From a virus, in the IMG/VR virus record IMGVR_UViG_3300048823_000198, positions 1 to 22,267 of that record: a stretch of DNA of 22,267 bases; one strand, written 5' to 3'. Position 1 is the first letter of the stretch; every line of letters starts with the position of its first letter. Below the pieces are notes generated by a model. The model saw only the letters and a list, made by a program, of their open reading frames with translations. It made no database searches and was not told the DNA's origin. A program made the position numbers and the translations under genes. Positions 1 to 6,325 of the stretch are shown piece after piece.

Positions 1-846
1 GATGCCGGGGATGACCTTGACCTCGCCGCCCTTGCGATCGTTGAGGGCGTAGTTGGGCTCGACGCAATAGCACACCACCCATTCCTGATCGAGGCCCGCG
101 CCTTGGTTTTGCCAGGCCTTCTGCACCTCGGGCGGACAGTTTTCCAGCCTGAAACGATCGACCATCTGCAAAGTGGTCATGACGAATTCCGGCAATAGCG
201 TATCGACCGCAAAGCGGCCGCCGGTGCCGAGATAGTATTCGCCGGCGACATAGCTGTAGAGGCGAATGACGTCTTCGGCGTCCTCGTAGACCATGATCGG
301 CGCGGTGCCGATCACCACCTCGTCCTTGAATACCTGCGCCATCGTGTCGTAGAAATTGGATTGGTGCAGCACGGTTCCGACGCGCTGGGTGGTGTCCTCC
401 AGCCATTCCTTGCCGTCGGCGTCGAGCTCGAGCCAGGGAAGTGCGATGTCCCATTTGAACCAGGGCCGCGAGGGCGAAGTGAGCCCGGTCCACATCCCGG
501 CGGCGCAGGTCCGCACCGCCTGAAGCCCGACGGAATTGATGATCTGGTCGTTGACCGGAGAGCCCTTGTTCATCCGGTTGGCGACGATCAGCCAGTGCTG
601 GCGCCGCGGCTGGAAGAACGCGGAAAGCTGCAGCCAATAGGTCCACCAGCTCCAGCGCCAGGTGCGCAGGGAATTGAGGCGCTGCTCGAGATGGGTGTAG
701 GCGACCTGCCACCAATCGAGCGAGCGGGCTTTCTCGACGTCGGGAGGATTGACCGGCTGCTGCGAGAGCAGCGAGGGCGACATCTCGGTGTAAGGCGCGT
801 GGGAGGCCTCTTCGAGCGAGACGGCGGGTTTGACGTGGGCGTTCAT
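1..846 (-). CDS. Phage head-to-tail connecting (portal) protein, N-terminal 282 residues, cut by window edge
   Basis: The reverse strand reads without a stop from an ATG at 846 to base 1, giving 282 residues. Full connectors of this type are usually over 500 residues, so roughly half is outside the window. The segment NRMNKGSPVNDQIINS near residues 95-110, followed by GMWTGLTSPSRPWF, is what I recognise from the podovirus (T7 gp8-like) connector family, which forms the dodecameric ring through which DNA enters and leaves the capsid. The N-terminal part is Trp- and Arg-rich (RTWRWSWWTYWLQ). The start overlaps the stop of the upstream gene as TGATG. It lies downstream of both terminase subunits, the usual packaging-module order. 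Family assignment is from remembered motifs. Confidence 0.88.
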   Translation of the reverse strand, partial: MNAHVKPAVSLEEASHAPYTEMSPSLLSQQPVNPPDVEKARSLDWWQVAYTHLEQRLNSLRTWRWSWWTYWLQLSAFFQPRRQHWLIVANRMNKGSPVNDQIINSVGLQAVRTCAAGMWTGLTSPSRPWFKWDIALPWLELDADGKEWLEDTTQRVGTVLHQSNFYDTMAQVFKDEVVIGTAPIMVYEDAEDVIRLYSYVAGEYYLGTGGRFAVDTLLPEFVMTTLQMVDRFRLENCPPEVQKAWQNQGAGLDQEWVVCYCVEPNYALNDRKGGEVKVIPGI

Positions 847-1109
847 CAGATGCCGCCAATCCCGAAGGATTCCAACACAGCACGATCAGCGATCGACCGG
901 AAACCGAAAACATCGCCAGATTGATCAGCGACGTCACGAGGGGTCCGCGAATAGTGCGTGCGACCATCGAATTTGAATTGAGTGGTGTAAACATCAAAGA
1001 GCCGGCCGCCGAATAAACGGTGGCGAATGCCGAGATCGCGCACCGTCACGGATACGTTGCCACCGCCGCCGAGCCAGTAACACACAAAGGTGTTGCCCTT
1101 GAATGTCAT
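846..1109 (-). CDS. Hypothetical phage protein between the A/P-rich protein and the portal
   Basis: This 87-residue protein begins MTFKGNTFVCYWLGGGGNV. The reading frame is open further upstream, but the ATG at 1109 forms an ATGA overlap with the preceding gene's stop, and the extra upstream sequence would only mirror that gene in another frame. Its own stop overlaps the portal start as TGATG, so it sits in a translationally coupled string. It is rich in Gly, Arg and aromatic residues, with no membrane segment or signal peptide. I do not recognise the family. Its position next to the connector suggests a virion or head-completion role, which is inference only. Confidence 0.6.
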   Translation of the reverse strand: MTFKGNTFVCYWLGGGGNVSVTVRDLGIRHRLFGGRLFDVYTTQFKFDGRTHYSRTPRDVADQSGDVFGFRSIADRAVLESFGIGGI

Positions 1110-1327
1110 CCTCCCAGCAACGCCTTCGTTTGCGTCGCCGGCGCCGAAGCGCCCTGCGGCGAGGTTTTGACGGTATCGGAGAAGCCCTGACCGCCGGAGG
1201 CTGCGGCTGCCGCAGCACGCGCGGCATTGCCGGCGGCCTGCACACTGGAATCGGCGATGGTCGGCGGTGCCGGAGGGGGCGGAGGCGGGGCTGGAGCGGC
1301 GGGGGCTTGGGGGGCGAGAAAGGACAT
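1106..1327 (-). CDS. Small Pro/Ala-rich phage protein ending in a TKALLGG-type tail
   Basis: A 73-residue protein starting MSFLAPQAPAAPAPPPPPP and ending ATQTKALLGG. I remember this layout, with a Pro-rich N-terminus, an Ala/Gly-rich middle and a C-terminal TKxLLG, from small proteins encoded beside terminase and portal genes in many proteobacterial podovirus-like phages; their function is not established to my knowledge. The start is supported by a GGGGGAAG Shine-Dalgarno-like stretch nine bases upstream. It begins three bases after the large terminase stop and overlaps the next gene by ATGA. The low complexity makes it look disordered. Confidence 0.7.
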   Translation of the reverse strand: MSFLAPQAPAAPAPPPPPPAPPTIADSSVQAAGNAARAAAAAASGGQGFSDTVKTSPQGASAPATQTKALLGG

Positions 1328-1329
1328 GG

Positions 1330-2802
1330 TCAGCGGCTTCCCCCAAACGGATCATAGGCATTGCCAACCGCGTCCTGTACGCGCTGGTTGAGGCTGGCGA
1401 ACGGATCGTATTCGGCCTGCATCGGCTGCGGCGCGCGCGCCAGTTGCTTCGGCAGCACCGGCTCGGCCATGGTCAGGATCGCCGCATCGAAGTGATCGGG
1501 CGAAAAGCCGAGTTTCTTTTTGACCGCGTCTTTCGGCTCGATGATCATGCGATCGGCCTTGAAGGCATAATTGGTTTGGGTGAGCGCCTTGATGAATTCG
1601 TCGTGATTCGGGATCGCGCCGCCGCGCCGTATCCAGGCGACCAGGTCCATCGCCATCTCGCTGCGCTTGTTGTAAAAGCGGGTTTTGTCATGCGCTTCCT
1701 GGGAGAAATTGATCGGAACGGGCGTTCGGCACAGCACGCGCAACTGATCCACCCATGATGAGCCGAATCCGCCGGTATTGTCAACGAAGGCGGCATCGGC
1801 GCCCCAATCCGTCCACTTGCGATTGACCTGGGCTCCGCCCTGGATGCCGTCGATGTTGCGGTAGGCGTCCATCTTGAACATTTGCAGGCCCTGGCGGGGA
1901 CAGATCACGCTGGGATCGTCGCCTTCGCGGCCGACATCGACGCCAAGAACTTTCGCCGATGATTCGATATCGGAGAGGCGATAGACCCGTTTGGTGGCGG
2001 CGATGCATTCCTCGAGGCCAATCAGGGCGTTGAAATCGGCGTCCGGGAACTGGCCGAAGATGGTGACGCGTATCCAGGGGTTGTCGCGGCCATATTCGGC
2101 GATCATCTGGCGGGCGTGCTCGACCGAAACGCGCGGGGTGCGCATGGGATCGTCGGGGTCGGCGGTGATCTGGATGGTTTTCCAGAGATTCGGCGCCATC
2201 GTGGCGCGGTACAGCGGGCCGGATTTCTTGAGCGGGTTTCCAGCCTGCACGATGTGGGCCTCTTTCGGCGAGCCCGCAAAAATGCTCTCGCAGATCGGCA
2301 TGATGGCGTCGGGATAATCGCCGGTTTCGTCCAATAGCCACATCACATAATCGGCGTGCACGCCGCGCAGCGCGTTGCCGATCTGGTTGGCGTCGGCATC
2401 GGCCGACCAGGTGCGGGCTTCCATTTTCCAAGTGCGCGGGCGTTCCTTGTAGAAGATCAGCTTCGAGGTCTGTTCGAACAGCGATTCCAGCAGCGGCGCC
2501 TTGGAACGCCAGCGCGCGAGTTCGGTCCACAGGTTCGCTGAAAGATTCGGCCCCGTAATCGAGGTGGCGCCGATCATGCAATCGCGCTTGGTGATCATGA
2601 AGTTCCAGCCGAGCAGCGCCAGCACGGCGGTCTTGCCCGGGCCGGCACAGGCCTTGAACGCCATCCGTTTGGTCAGAGGAAACGCCTCGAGACCTTCCTC
2701 CTGCCATTTGTCGGGCTCGAAATTGAACAATTCGCGGGCCATCTGGGCCGGGTGTTCGGTCCAGGTGACGATGGAATCACGGTACCAGGAGGGGATTTCC
2801 AT
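1330..2802 (-). CDS. Terminase large subunit (packaging ATPase and nuclease)
   Basis: This 490-residue protein has the two-domain plan of large terminases. The Walker A motif ACAGPGKT is at about 51-58 and the Walker B VMWLLDE at 153-159 with the catalytic acidic pair. The RuvC/RNase H-like nuclease domain starts with VDVGREGDD at about 288-296, has a second acidic site in FVDNTGG near 339-345, and a late HFDAAILT segment. The protein cuts concatemeric phage DNA and pumps it through the portal. Length is typical. The start forms a TGATG overlap with the preceding small gene, and the small terminase subunit lies just upstream, so the packaging genes are in standard order. No key residue appears to be missing. 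Confidence 0.95.
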   Translation of the reverse strand: MEIPSWYRDSIVTWTEHPAQMARELFNFEPDKWQEEGLEAFPLTKRMAFKACAGPGKTAVLALLGWNFMITKRDCMIGATSITGPNLSANLWTELARWRSKAPLLESLFEQTSKLIFYKERPRTWKMEARTWSADADANQIGNALRGVHADYVMWLLDETGDYPDAIMPICESIFAGSPKEAHIVQAGNPLKKSGPLYRATMAPNLWKTIQITADPDDPMRTPRVSVEHARQMIAEYGRDNPWIRVTIFGQFPDADFNALIGLEECIAATKRVYRLSDIESSAKVLGVDVGREGDDPSVICPRQGLQMFKMDAYRNIDGIQGGAQVNRKWTDWGADAAFVDNTGGFGSSWVDQLRVLCRTPVPINFSQEAHDKTRFYNKRSEMAMDLVAWIRRGGAIPNHDEFIKALTQTNYAFKADRMIIEPKDAVKKKLGFSPDHFDAAILTMAEPVLPKQLARAPQPMQAEYDPFASLNQRVQDAVGNAYDPFGGSR

Positions 2803-3062
2803 CAGGGCTGCGTGTGCTGCGCGGCGGCGCGCTTTGGCCGCCCGGCGGGCCTCAGCGTTCCAGCGGCACGCTTGGCTTCCCGCTCCGCAATGCGCTGCGG
2901 CTTAACCTTGGTCTGGTAGGATTTCCGGCTGGCGATCCGGCAGTTGTCGAGGTGTTCAAGCCGTGTGCAGGGATCGGGGCAGTAGAACCGCAGTCTGGTC
3001 ACCCGCACATAGTTGAAGGGCTGGTCGCAGCGCCGGCAAATCTGGGTGACCGTGACGCCCAT
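2802..3062 (-). CDS. Small Cys-rich, basic protein between the terminase subunits (possible zinc ribbon)
   Basis: An 86-residue protein starting MGVTVTQICRRC. The frame is open upstream, but the chosen ATG lies seven bases after the small terminase stop, and an earlier start would overlap that gene. Cysteines at 9, 12, 28, 32 and 41 (CxxC, then CPDPC) suggest a zinc-binding knuckle. The C-terminal half is Lys/Arg/Ala-rich (REAKRAAGTLRPAGRPKRAA) and could contact nucleic acid. I do not recognise the family. A packaging accessory role would fit the location but is not shown by the sequence. Confidence 0.65.
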   Translation of the reverse strand: MGVTVTQICRRCDQPFNYVRVTRLRFYCPDPCTRLEHLDNCRIASRKSYQTKVKPQRIAEREAKRAAGTLRPAGRPKRAAAQHTQP

Positions 3063-3069
3063 CCGATGG

Positions 3070-3693
3070 CTACGCCGCCACGGGCTTTTGTGCCGCCCGC
3101 TTCGCTTCCACCAGCGCCATGGCTTCCGCCACGATATCGGCAAACGACAGATCCTCGCCGTCCTTGGTGGTGGCGGCCAGTTTCTTCGGGGCTTCCCAGC
3201 CGGCGATGCGGGCCATCAGTGCGAGGATCGCGGGCTTTGCTGTGTAGCGATCGGGGCCCTTGATCTTGATCTTGGTGCCGAACTTGCCGGGCTCGATGGC
3301 AAGTTCGGTCAGGCGCGCGAGCTGCTCGCGGCTGGCCTTGGAAATGTCGATATGGCGATCGCCGAATTCATTGGGCGCGGTCAGAAAATCGTCGATGTTG
3401 TGCGCATCGATTTCGTCGAGCAGGTTCTTGGCCTGCACCATTCCCCAGCCGGCTTCCAGCACGGCCAGCGTCGCCGCGCGCTCGGCCAGTTCGGTCAGGC
3501 GTGCCGCGACGTCCTTGCGCTGGCACAGCCGGCGCGTATTGGGCTTGAGTGCCTCGTCGTTCGGATTCTCCCCGCGGTACATCGTCTCGCGGTAGGCTGC
3601 GAGGCGGGCGAGCGATTGCTTCTCGCCGGCCCAGAGTTTGGCGTGCAAAGCCTGGCAGAAACGCTCATGGAGGAAGTTTTCAAGCGCGGGCAT
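3070..3693 (-). CDS. Putative terminase small subunit
   Basis: A 207-residue protein whose residues about 25-70 (SLARLAAYRETMY, then RRLCQRKDVAARLTELAER) match the arrangement of the DNA-recognition region of phage small terminases (Terminase_2-like): an AAYR-type helix followed by a short helix with VAARxxEL. The small subunit recognises phage DNA and directs the large subunit to it. The rest is helical and charged, with a C-terminal Ala/Glu/Lys-rich helix. It lies one small gene upstream of the large terminase, the usual order. The only clear ATG is at 3693, with a weak ribosome-binding site. The assignment rests on this motif and on position. Confidence 0.75.
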   Translation of the reverse strand: MPALENFLHERFCQALHAKLWAGEKQSLARLAAYRETMYRGENPNDEALKPNTRRLCQRKDVAARLTELAERAATLAVLEAGWGMVQAKNLLDEIDAHNIDDFLTAPNEFGDRHIDISKASREQLARLTELAIEPGKFGTKIKIKGPDRYTAKPAILALMARIAGWEAPKKLAATTKDGEDLSFADIVAEAMALVEAKRAAQKPVAA

Positions 3694-3735
3694 GACGCGT
3701 CCAGAGAATCGATTCGGTTTGATTCGCCGCTGTAA

Positions 3736-3981
3736 TCATTGCAGGTTGCGCCTCGCTTCGGCTTCCAGCGCCGCAATTTCGCGCCGGCACTCATGCACCG
3801 GATGGCTCTGCGGGATCACGCAAATAGGCGCCCAGGGCTTGCCGTTCAGGGCGCAGGAGCCGCCATTGCGAAAACCATCGGCGCCGCAGGTTTTCTGGGT
3901 GCAAACGCCGTGGTAGGCCTGTGCCGGGCACAGAAGGTTGATCCAGATGGTGTCGGCGGGATCGGGGGCGGTGATCTGCAT
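3736..3981 (-). CDS. Hypothetical six-cysteine protein upstream of the terminase genes
   Basis: An 81-residue protein (MQITAPDPADTIWINLLCPA...). Cysteines lie at about 18, 27, 32, 43, 54 and 65, some with CxxxxC spacing, and the C-terminus is a short charged helix (REIAALEAEARRNLQ). The start is well defined: GAGGAAA lies about five bases upstream of the ATG and an in-frame TGA lies just before it. There is no signal peptide, so the cysteines more likely bind metal than form disulfides. The family is not recognised. It ends 42 bases before the small terminase start. Confidence 0.65.
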   Translation of the reverse strand: MQITAPDPADTIWINLLCPAQAYHGVCTQKTCGADGFRNGGSCALNGKPWAPICVIPQSHPVHECRREIAALEAEARRNLQ

Positions 3982-4035
3982 CGAGTTTCCTCAAAGCGGA
4001 GACGGCGGAGGATGGCTTCAGGAGGGCCTTAGCCA

Positions 4036-4116
4036 TCACGCCTTCGTGGGGACGATGACGCTCAACACCCCGCCGTCACCATGGGCCAATGGAACGGGGG
4101 AATCGATTCGGGTCAA
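4036..4116 (-). CDS. Possible 26-residue peptide with TTG start after the replication-type protein
   Basis: A TTG at 4116 overlaps the stop of the preceding gene as TTGA. From there a 26-codon frame (ending GGVLSVIVPTKA) runs to a TGA at 4036. The junction style matches the coupled overlaps elsewhere in this strand, and the C-terminal half is a hydrophobic strand with a Lys. The length is too short for statistics and the start is non-AUG, so this is tentative. Otherwise the 131 bases between 3982 and 4112 hold no gene I can support. Confidence 0.3.
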   Translation of the reverse strand: MTRIDSPVPLAHGDGGVLSVIVPTKA

Positions 4117-5288
4117 GAGGCTGTGGATTGGCCGTCAACAGGGGGTTCGTCGGAATAGATCCGCCCATCCTTGGCCGGCGGCCATTGCCAGGGCGCGCGG
4201 ATGGCGTCGAGGTGATGGTCGAGCGGCAACGCGACGCCGATCCACTGGGTGAAGCGGGATTGCCATGCGGCGAATTCCGCGGTGCCCTGTTGGAACGCGG
4301 GCCAGCGCAGCGGGCTGTCGCGGGCCGCCAGCATCGCCAGCATGTCGGCGCCGACGGGCGTCTTGTGCAGATAGCCGCGATCGCCGCCCCGGGTCTGCAC
4401 GAACGGGCTGACCGCGCGCGCCAATGAGCGCACCAGCCGCAGCGCGCGATCCTCGTCGGAACCTTCCACAATCCAGACGCCCTCGGGGGGCGGTGCATCG
4501 AGCTTCTGGCGGGGGAAATTCTCGAACATGCCCTTGCGCAGCCAGATATGGGCGTTTTTTGGAGCGCGGTCGCCGGCTTTCTTGAGTTCTGCCTTGAGCG
4601 CCGGCAGCACGCTGACGGCCCATTCCGCGTCCAAAAGCGCCAACGAATTGAACTCAGCTCTTGCCGCCTGCTGATCCATGGCGCCGATGCCGGGATATTC
4701 GACCACGAAACGGTGCCAGAGTTTATCGCGCGCTTCGCTTGCTTCCCGATCCGATTTTGAAAGAGGACCCCCGGAGGGGGTAGGGGGAGTCTCTTGTTCA
4801 AGTGAAGGTTCATCTTGGCCATGTCCCGACTGCCACCCTCCCCCTGTCAGGACTGCACCGGTAGGGTGTCCCGACTGCACGGGTAGGGTGTCAGCCTGAC
4901 ATGGTGTCCTTAAGTCTTGTGGACCGTCCGTTTCGGAACCGTCAGAGATGGTTTCGTCGTCGGTTTCCGCCTCATTTGGCTGCCCTGAGTCATGCAATTT
5001 TCGCAGGACGTCATCGGGACTGACGGACAGGTCAAGGTGGATCTCATCGGTGGTGCGGGTGCCGTCCTCGCGGAACCGTTCGGTCAGCCTGATAATACCT
5101 AACTCCACCAGCGTCTTGACGCGCCGGTTCACGGTCGAGCGGGATTGCGAGGATTTTTCGGCAATGGTGTCGCGCGACGGCCAGGCAATGCCATCGTCGC
5201 GCGCGTTGTCGGCGATCGCCAGCAGCGCCAGTTTGGCGCGCGGTTCCAGCGGCAGACCGAAGGCCCAGGTCATGGCCTTGATGCTCAT
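4113..5288 (-). CDS. Helix-turn-helix replication-type protein
   Basis: A 391-residue protein starting MSIKAMTWAFGLPLEPRAKL. Residues about 10-70 form a winged helix-turn-helix of the HTH_36 type (ALLAIADNARDDGIAWPSRD, then STVNRRVKTLVELGIIRLTE), seen at the N-terminus of many phage replication initiator (O-like) proteins. The middle is acidic and low complexity. The C-terminal ~190 residues are helical, with WLRKGMFENF around the middle of that part, and I do not recognise a catalytic motif. The frame extends 35 codons upstream, but the ATG at 5288 has GAGAAG six bases upstream and starts the conserved domain. It may bind the phage origin and load replication proteins; this is inferred from the family. 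Confidence 0.75.
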   Translation of the reverse strand: MSIKAMTWAFGLPLEPRAKLALLAIADNARDDGIAWPSRDTIAEKSSQSRSTVNRRVKTLVELGIIRLTERFREDGTRTTDEIHLDLSVSPDDVLRKLHDSGQPNEAETDDETISDGSETDGPQDLRTPCQADTLPVQSGHPTGAVLTGGGWQSGHGQDEPSLEQETPPTPSGGPLSKSDREASEARDKLWHRFVVEYPGIGAMDQQAARAEFNSLALLDAEWAVSVLPALKAELKKAGDRAPKNAHIWLRKGMFENFPRQKLDAPPPEGVWIVEGSDEDRALRLVRSLARAVSPFVQTRGGDRGYLHKTPVGADMLAMLAARDSPLRWPAFQQGTAEFAAWQSRFTQWIGVALPLDHHLDAIRAPWQWPPAKDGRIYSDEPPVDGQSTAS

Positions 5289-5353
5289 GTGAAGCTTCTC
5301 GTGATGCAAGGGGAAACGAGACGCGGGACGCAACGGGAACTTGTGGTGAGCGA

Positions 5354-5422
5354 TCAGTGATCGAGCCGCAGGAACCGCCCTGCGATGCCGCAATCCCGCA
5401 GGTCGGGAATAAAAAACTTCAT
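5354..5422 (-). CDS. Possible 22-residue peptide upstream of the HTH gene
   Basis: An ATG at 5422 is preceded by a good Shine-Dalgarno GAGGTGA five bases upstream and opens a 22-codon frame (MKFFIPDLRDCGIAGRFLRL...) that ends at 5354, 65 bases before the HTH gene start. It begins five bases after the upstream gene's stop. The strong ribosome-binding site is the main support; the product resembles nothing I know. It could be a leader peptide or a remnant. Confidence 0.3.
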   Translation of the reverse strand: MKFFIPDLRDCGIAGRFLRLDH

Positions 5423-5426
5423 TTTG

Positions 5427-5642
5427 TCACCTCGCATCCATGAGCCGCACATCCACATTGGCCGGATGTACCGCCCGAATAAAATCCGGCACCTCGGGTC
5501 CGGTCTCAAGACACCCGGTGCCGAAAATCAGCATATCCTCGAACGCGCGTTTGTGCTCCCGGTTGACGATCCGCAGTTGCCGCCACAGCACCTTCCAGAC
5601 CGGTTTTGGAATATCGCGGGTTTTGAAATTCATTCTCAACAT
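5427..5642 (-). CDS. Hypothetical small phage protein
   Basis: A 71-residue protein (MLRMNFKTRDIPKPVWKVLW...) with a basic, Trp-containing N-terminal half and a hydrophobic-acidic second half (VPDFIRAVHPANVDVRLMDA). Two starts are possible: 5642, overlapping the previous stop by seven bases, or the ATG at 5633, two bases after that stop. No membrane segment or recognised motif is visible. It belongs to the string of small coupled genes between the methyltransferase and the replication-type protein. Confidence 0.6.
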   Translation of the reverse strand: MLRMNFKTRDIPKPVWKVLWRQLRIVNREHKRAFEDMLIFGTGCLETGPEVPDFIRAVHPANVDVRLMDAR

Positions 5643-5911
5643 CGAAACGGCCTTGTCGGCAATGTCGGTTTGGGTGGTTTGCGCCAGCCGCCGTGGACGG
5701 GCGGCACAGGCTCGTCCGGGATGTCGAGCAGACGGCGGCCCAGCGCGGAGCGCTCGAACGGCGGATCGGCGCAGATTTCCGCGGTCAGGGTTTCGGGTTC
5801 GGGTAGTTTAAGTTTGCGCGCTTCAAGCTGTGCCCGCTGTCTTGCTTTCCGCGCCATTCGTTCCGGGGCCTCGCGTTCGATCTCGGCATAGCTTCTTCGG
5901 TCTTTCGCCAT
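5636..5911 (-). CDS. Hypothetical charged protein with Arg/Glu-rich N-terminal helix
   Basis: A 91-residue protein starting MAKDRRSYAEIEREAPERMA. The first ~35 residues should form a highly charged helix and the second half is Pro-rich (DEPVPPVHGGWRKPPKPTLP). The start is supported by GGGGGAAAA five bases upstream of the ATG. The stop overlaps the following gene's first codons. No known domain is visible. The basic helix could be a nucleic-acid contact. Confidence 0.6.
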   Translation of the reverse strand: MAKDRRSYAEIEREAPERMARKARQRAQLEARKLKLPEPETLTAEICADPPFERSALGRRLLDIPDEPVPPVHGGWRKPPKPTLPTRPFRC

Positions 5912-5923
5912 CGTTTTCCCCCA

Positions 5924-6037
5924 TCATTTGCCGAACAGCGAATCGAAAATGGCGATCAGCAACATGCCAAGAATCGCCAGCACAAGAAACAGCGCGGGCG
6001 GGCTGCTCACAGTTAGCAAGGCTTGTTCTGGAGTCAT
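5924..6037 (-). CDS. 37-residue single-span membrane protein
   Basis: ATG at 6037 forms an ATGA overlap with the stop of the upstream gene and opens a 37-residue frame ending at TGA 5924. Residues about 14-32 (PALFLVLAILGMLLIAIF) are a clear membrane helix, followed by a short DSLFGK tail. The exact coupling and hydrophobic design make it likely real despite its size. The function is unknown; small phage membrane proteins act in lysis, superinfection exclusion or host takeover, and nothing here distinguishes these. Confidence 0.6.
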   Translation of the reverse strand: MTPEQALLTVSSPPALFLVLAILGMLLIAIFDSLFGK

Positions 6038-6318
6038 GGGCTGGCCTGGCGATCCGAAGATGATCCGCTACCGGTGCTGGGGGCCTCGCGAGCCGTACCA
6101 GACGCCTCCTGGGGTATTTCTGAAATTAAATCTGACGGGTCGGGCGCTGCCCCAACATCCGTTTCCGGCCGCTTCGTTTCCCGCACATCCGTATCGCCGG
6201 ACTGGTGAGCATCTTGGGCGCCGTCAGAACTCTGTGATTCATTCCATGGCGGCGACACTTCGAAAAAGCCCTGTCGGCCAATGGATTCGTGTTGGGGACA
6301 TACAGCCACATGATTCAC
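6034..6318 (-). CDS. Hypothetical 94-residue protein sharing a duplicated tail with the methyltransferase
   Basis: The frame ends at TGA 6034, overlapping the next ATG as ATGA. A GTG at 6318, eight bases after the methyltransferase stop, is the best start; the frame's only ATG, at 6447, lies inside that gene. The product is polar and disordered-looking. Its last 30 residues include SEIPQEASGTAREAPST, also present in the methyltransferase tail because of a 73-bp direct repeat, and in both genes the repeat is read in the same frame. A competing 61-codon ATG frame at 6126-6311 (starting MWLYVPN) covers part of this stretch; I prefer the first for its coupling and shared frame. Confidence 0.45.
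   Translation of the reverse strand: MNHVAVCPQHESIGRQGFFEVSPPWNESQSSDGAQDAHQSGDTDVRETKRPETDVGAAPDPSDLISEIPQEASGTAREAPSTGSGSSSDRQASP
6052..6124. repeat. 73-bp perfect direct repeat, copy 1
   Basis: Bases 6052-6124 are identical to 6446-6518 (offset 394, spacer 321 bp). Identity stops abruptly on both sides. This copy lies at the 3' end of the small gene that follows the methyltransferase. Confidence 0.95.
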
Positions 6319-6325
6319 GCTTTTG

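Noticed and set aside
1781-2707. 308-codon reverse-strand frame inside the terminase gene
   Set aside because: It lies entirely within the well-supported large terminase gene in another frame and has Arg-rich, low-quality composition typical of GC-rich shadow frames.
3791-4036. Frame starting MAKALLKPSSAV on the reverse strand
   Set aside because: It starts in a TGATG overlap, but nearly all of it overlaps the six-Cys protein, which has a better ribosome-binding site and composition.
6126-6311. 61-codon frame starting MWLYVPN after the methyltransferase
   Set aside because: Its start recalls a Ser-rich phage protein family, but the rest does not follow and its stop is not coupled to the next gene, unlike the overlapping 94-residue frame. 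Kept only as an alternative.
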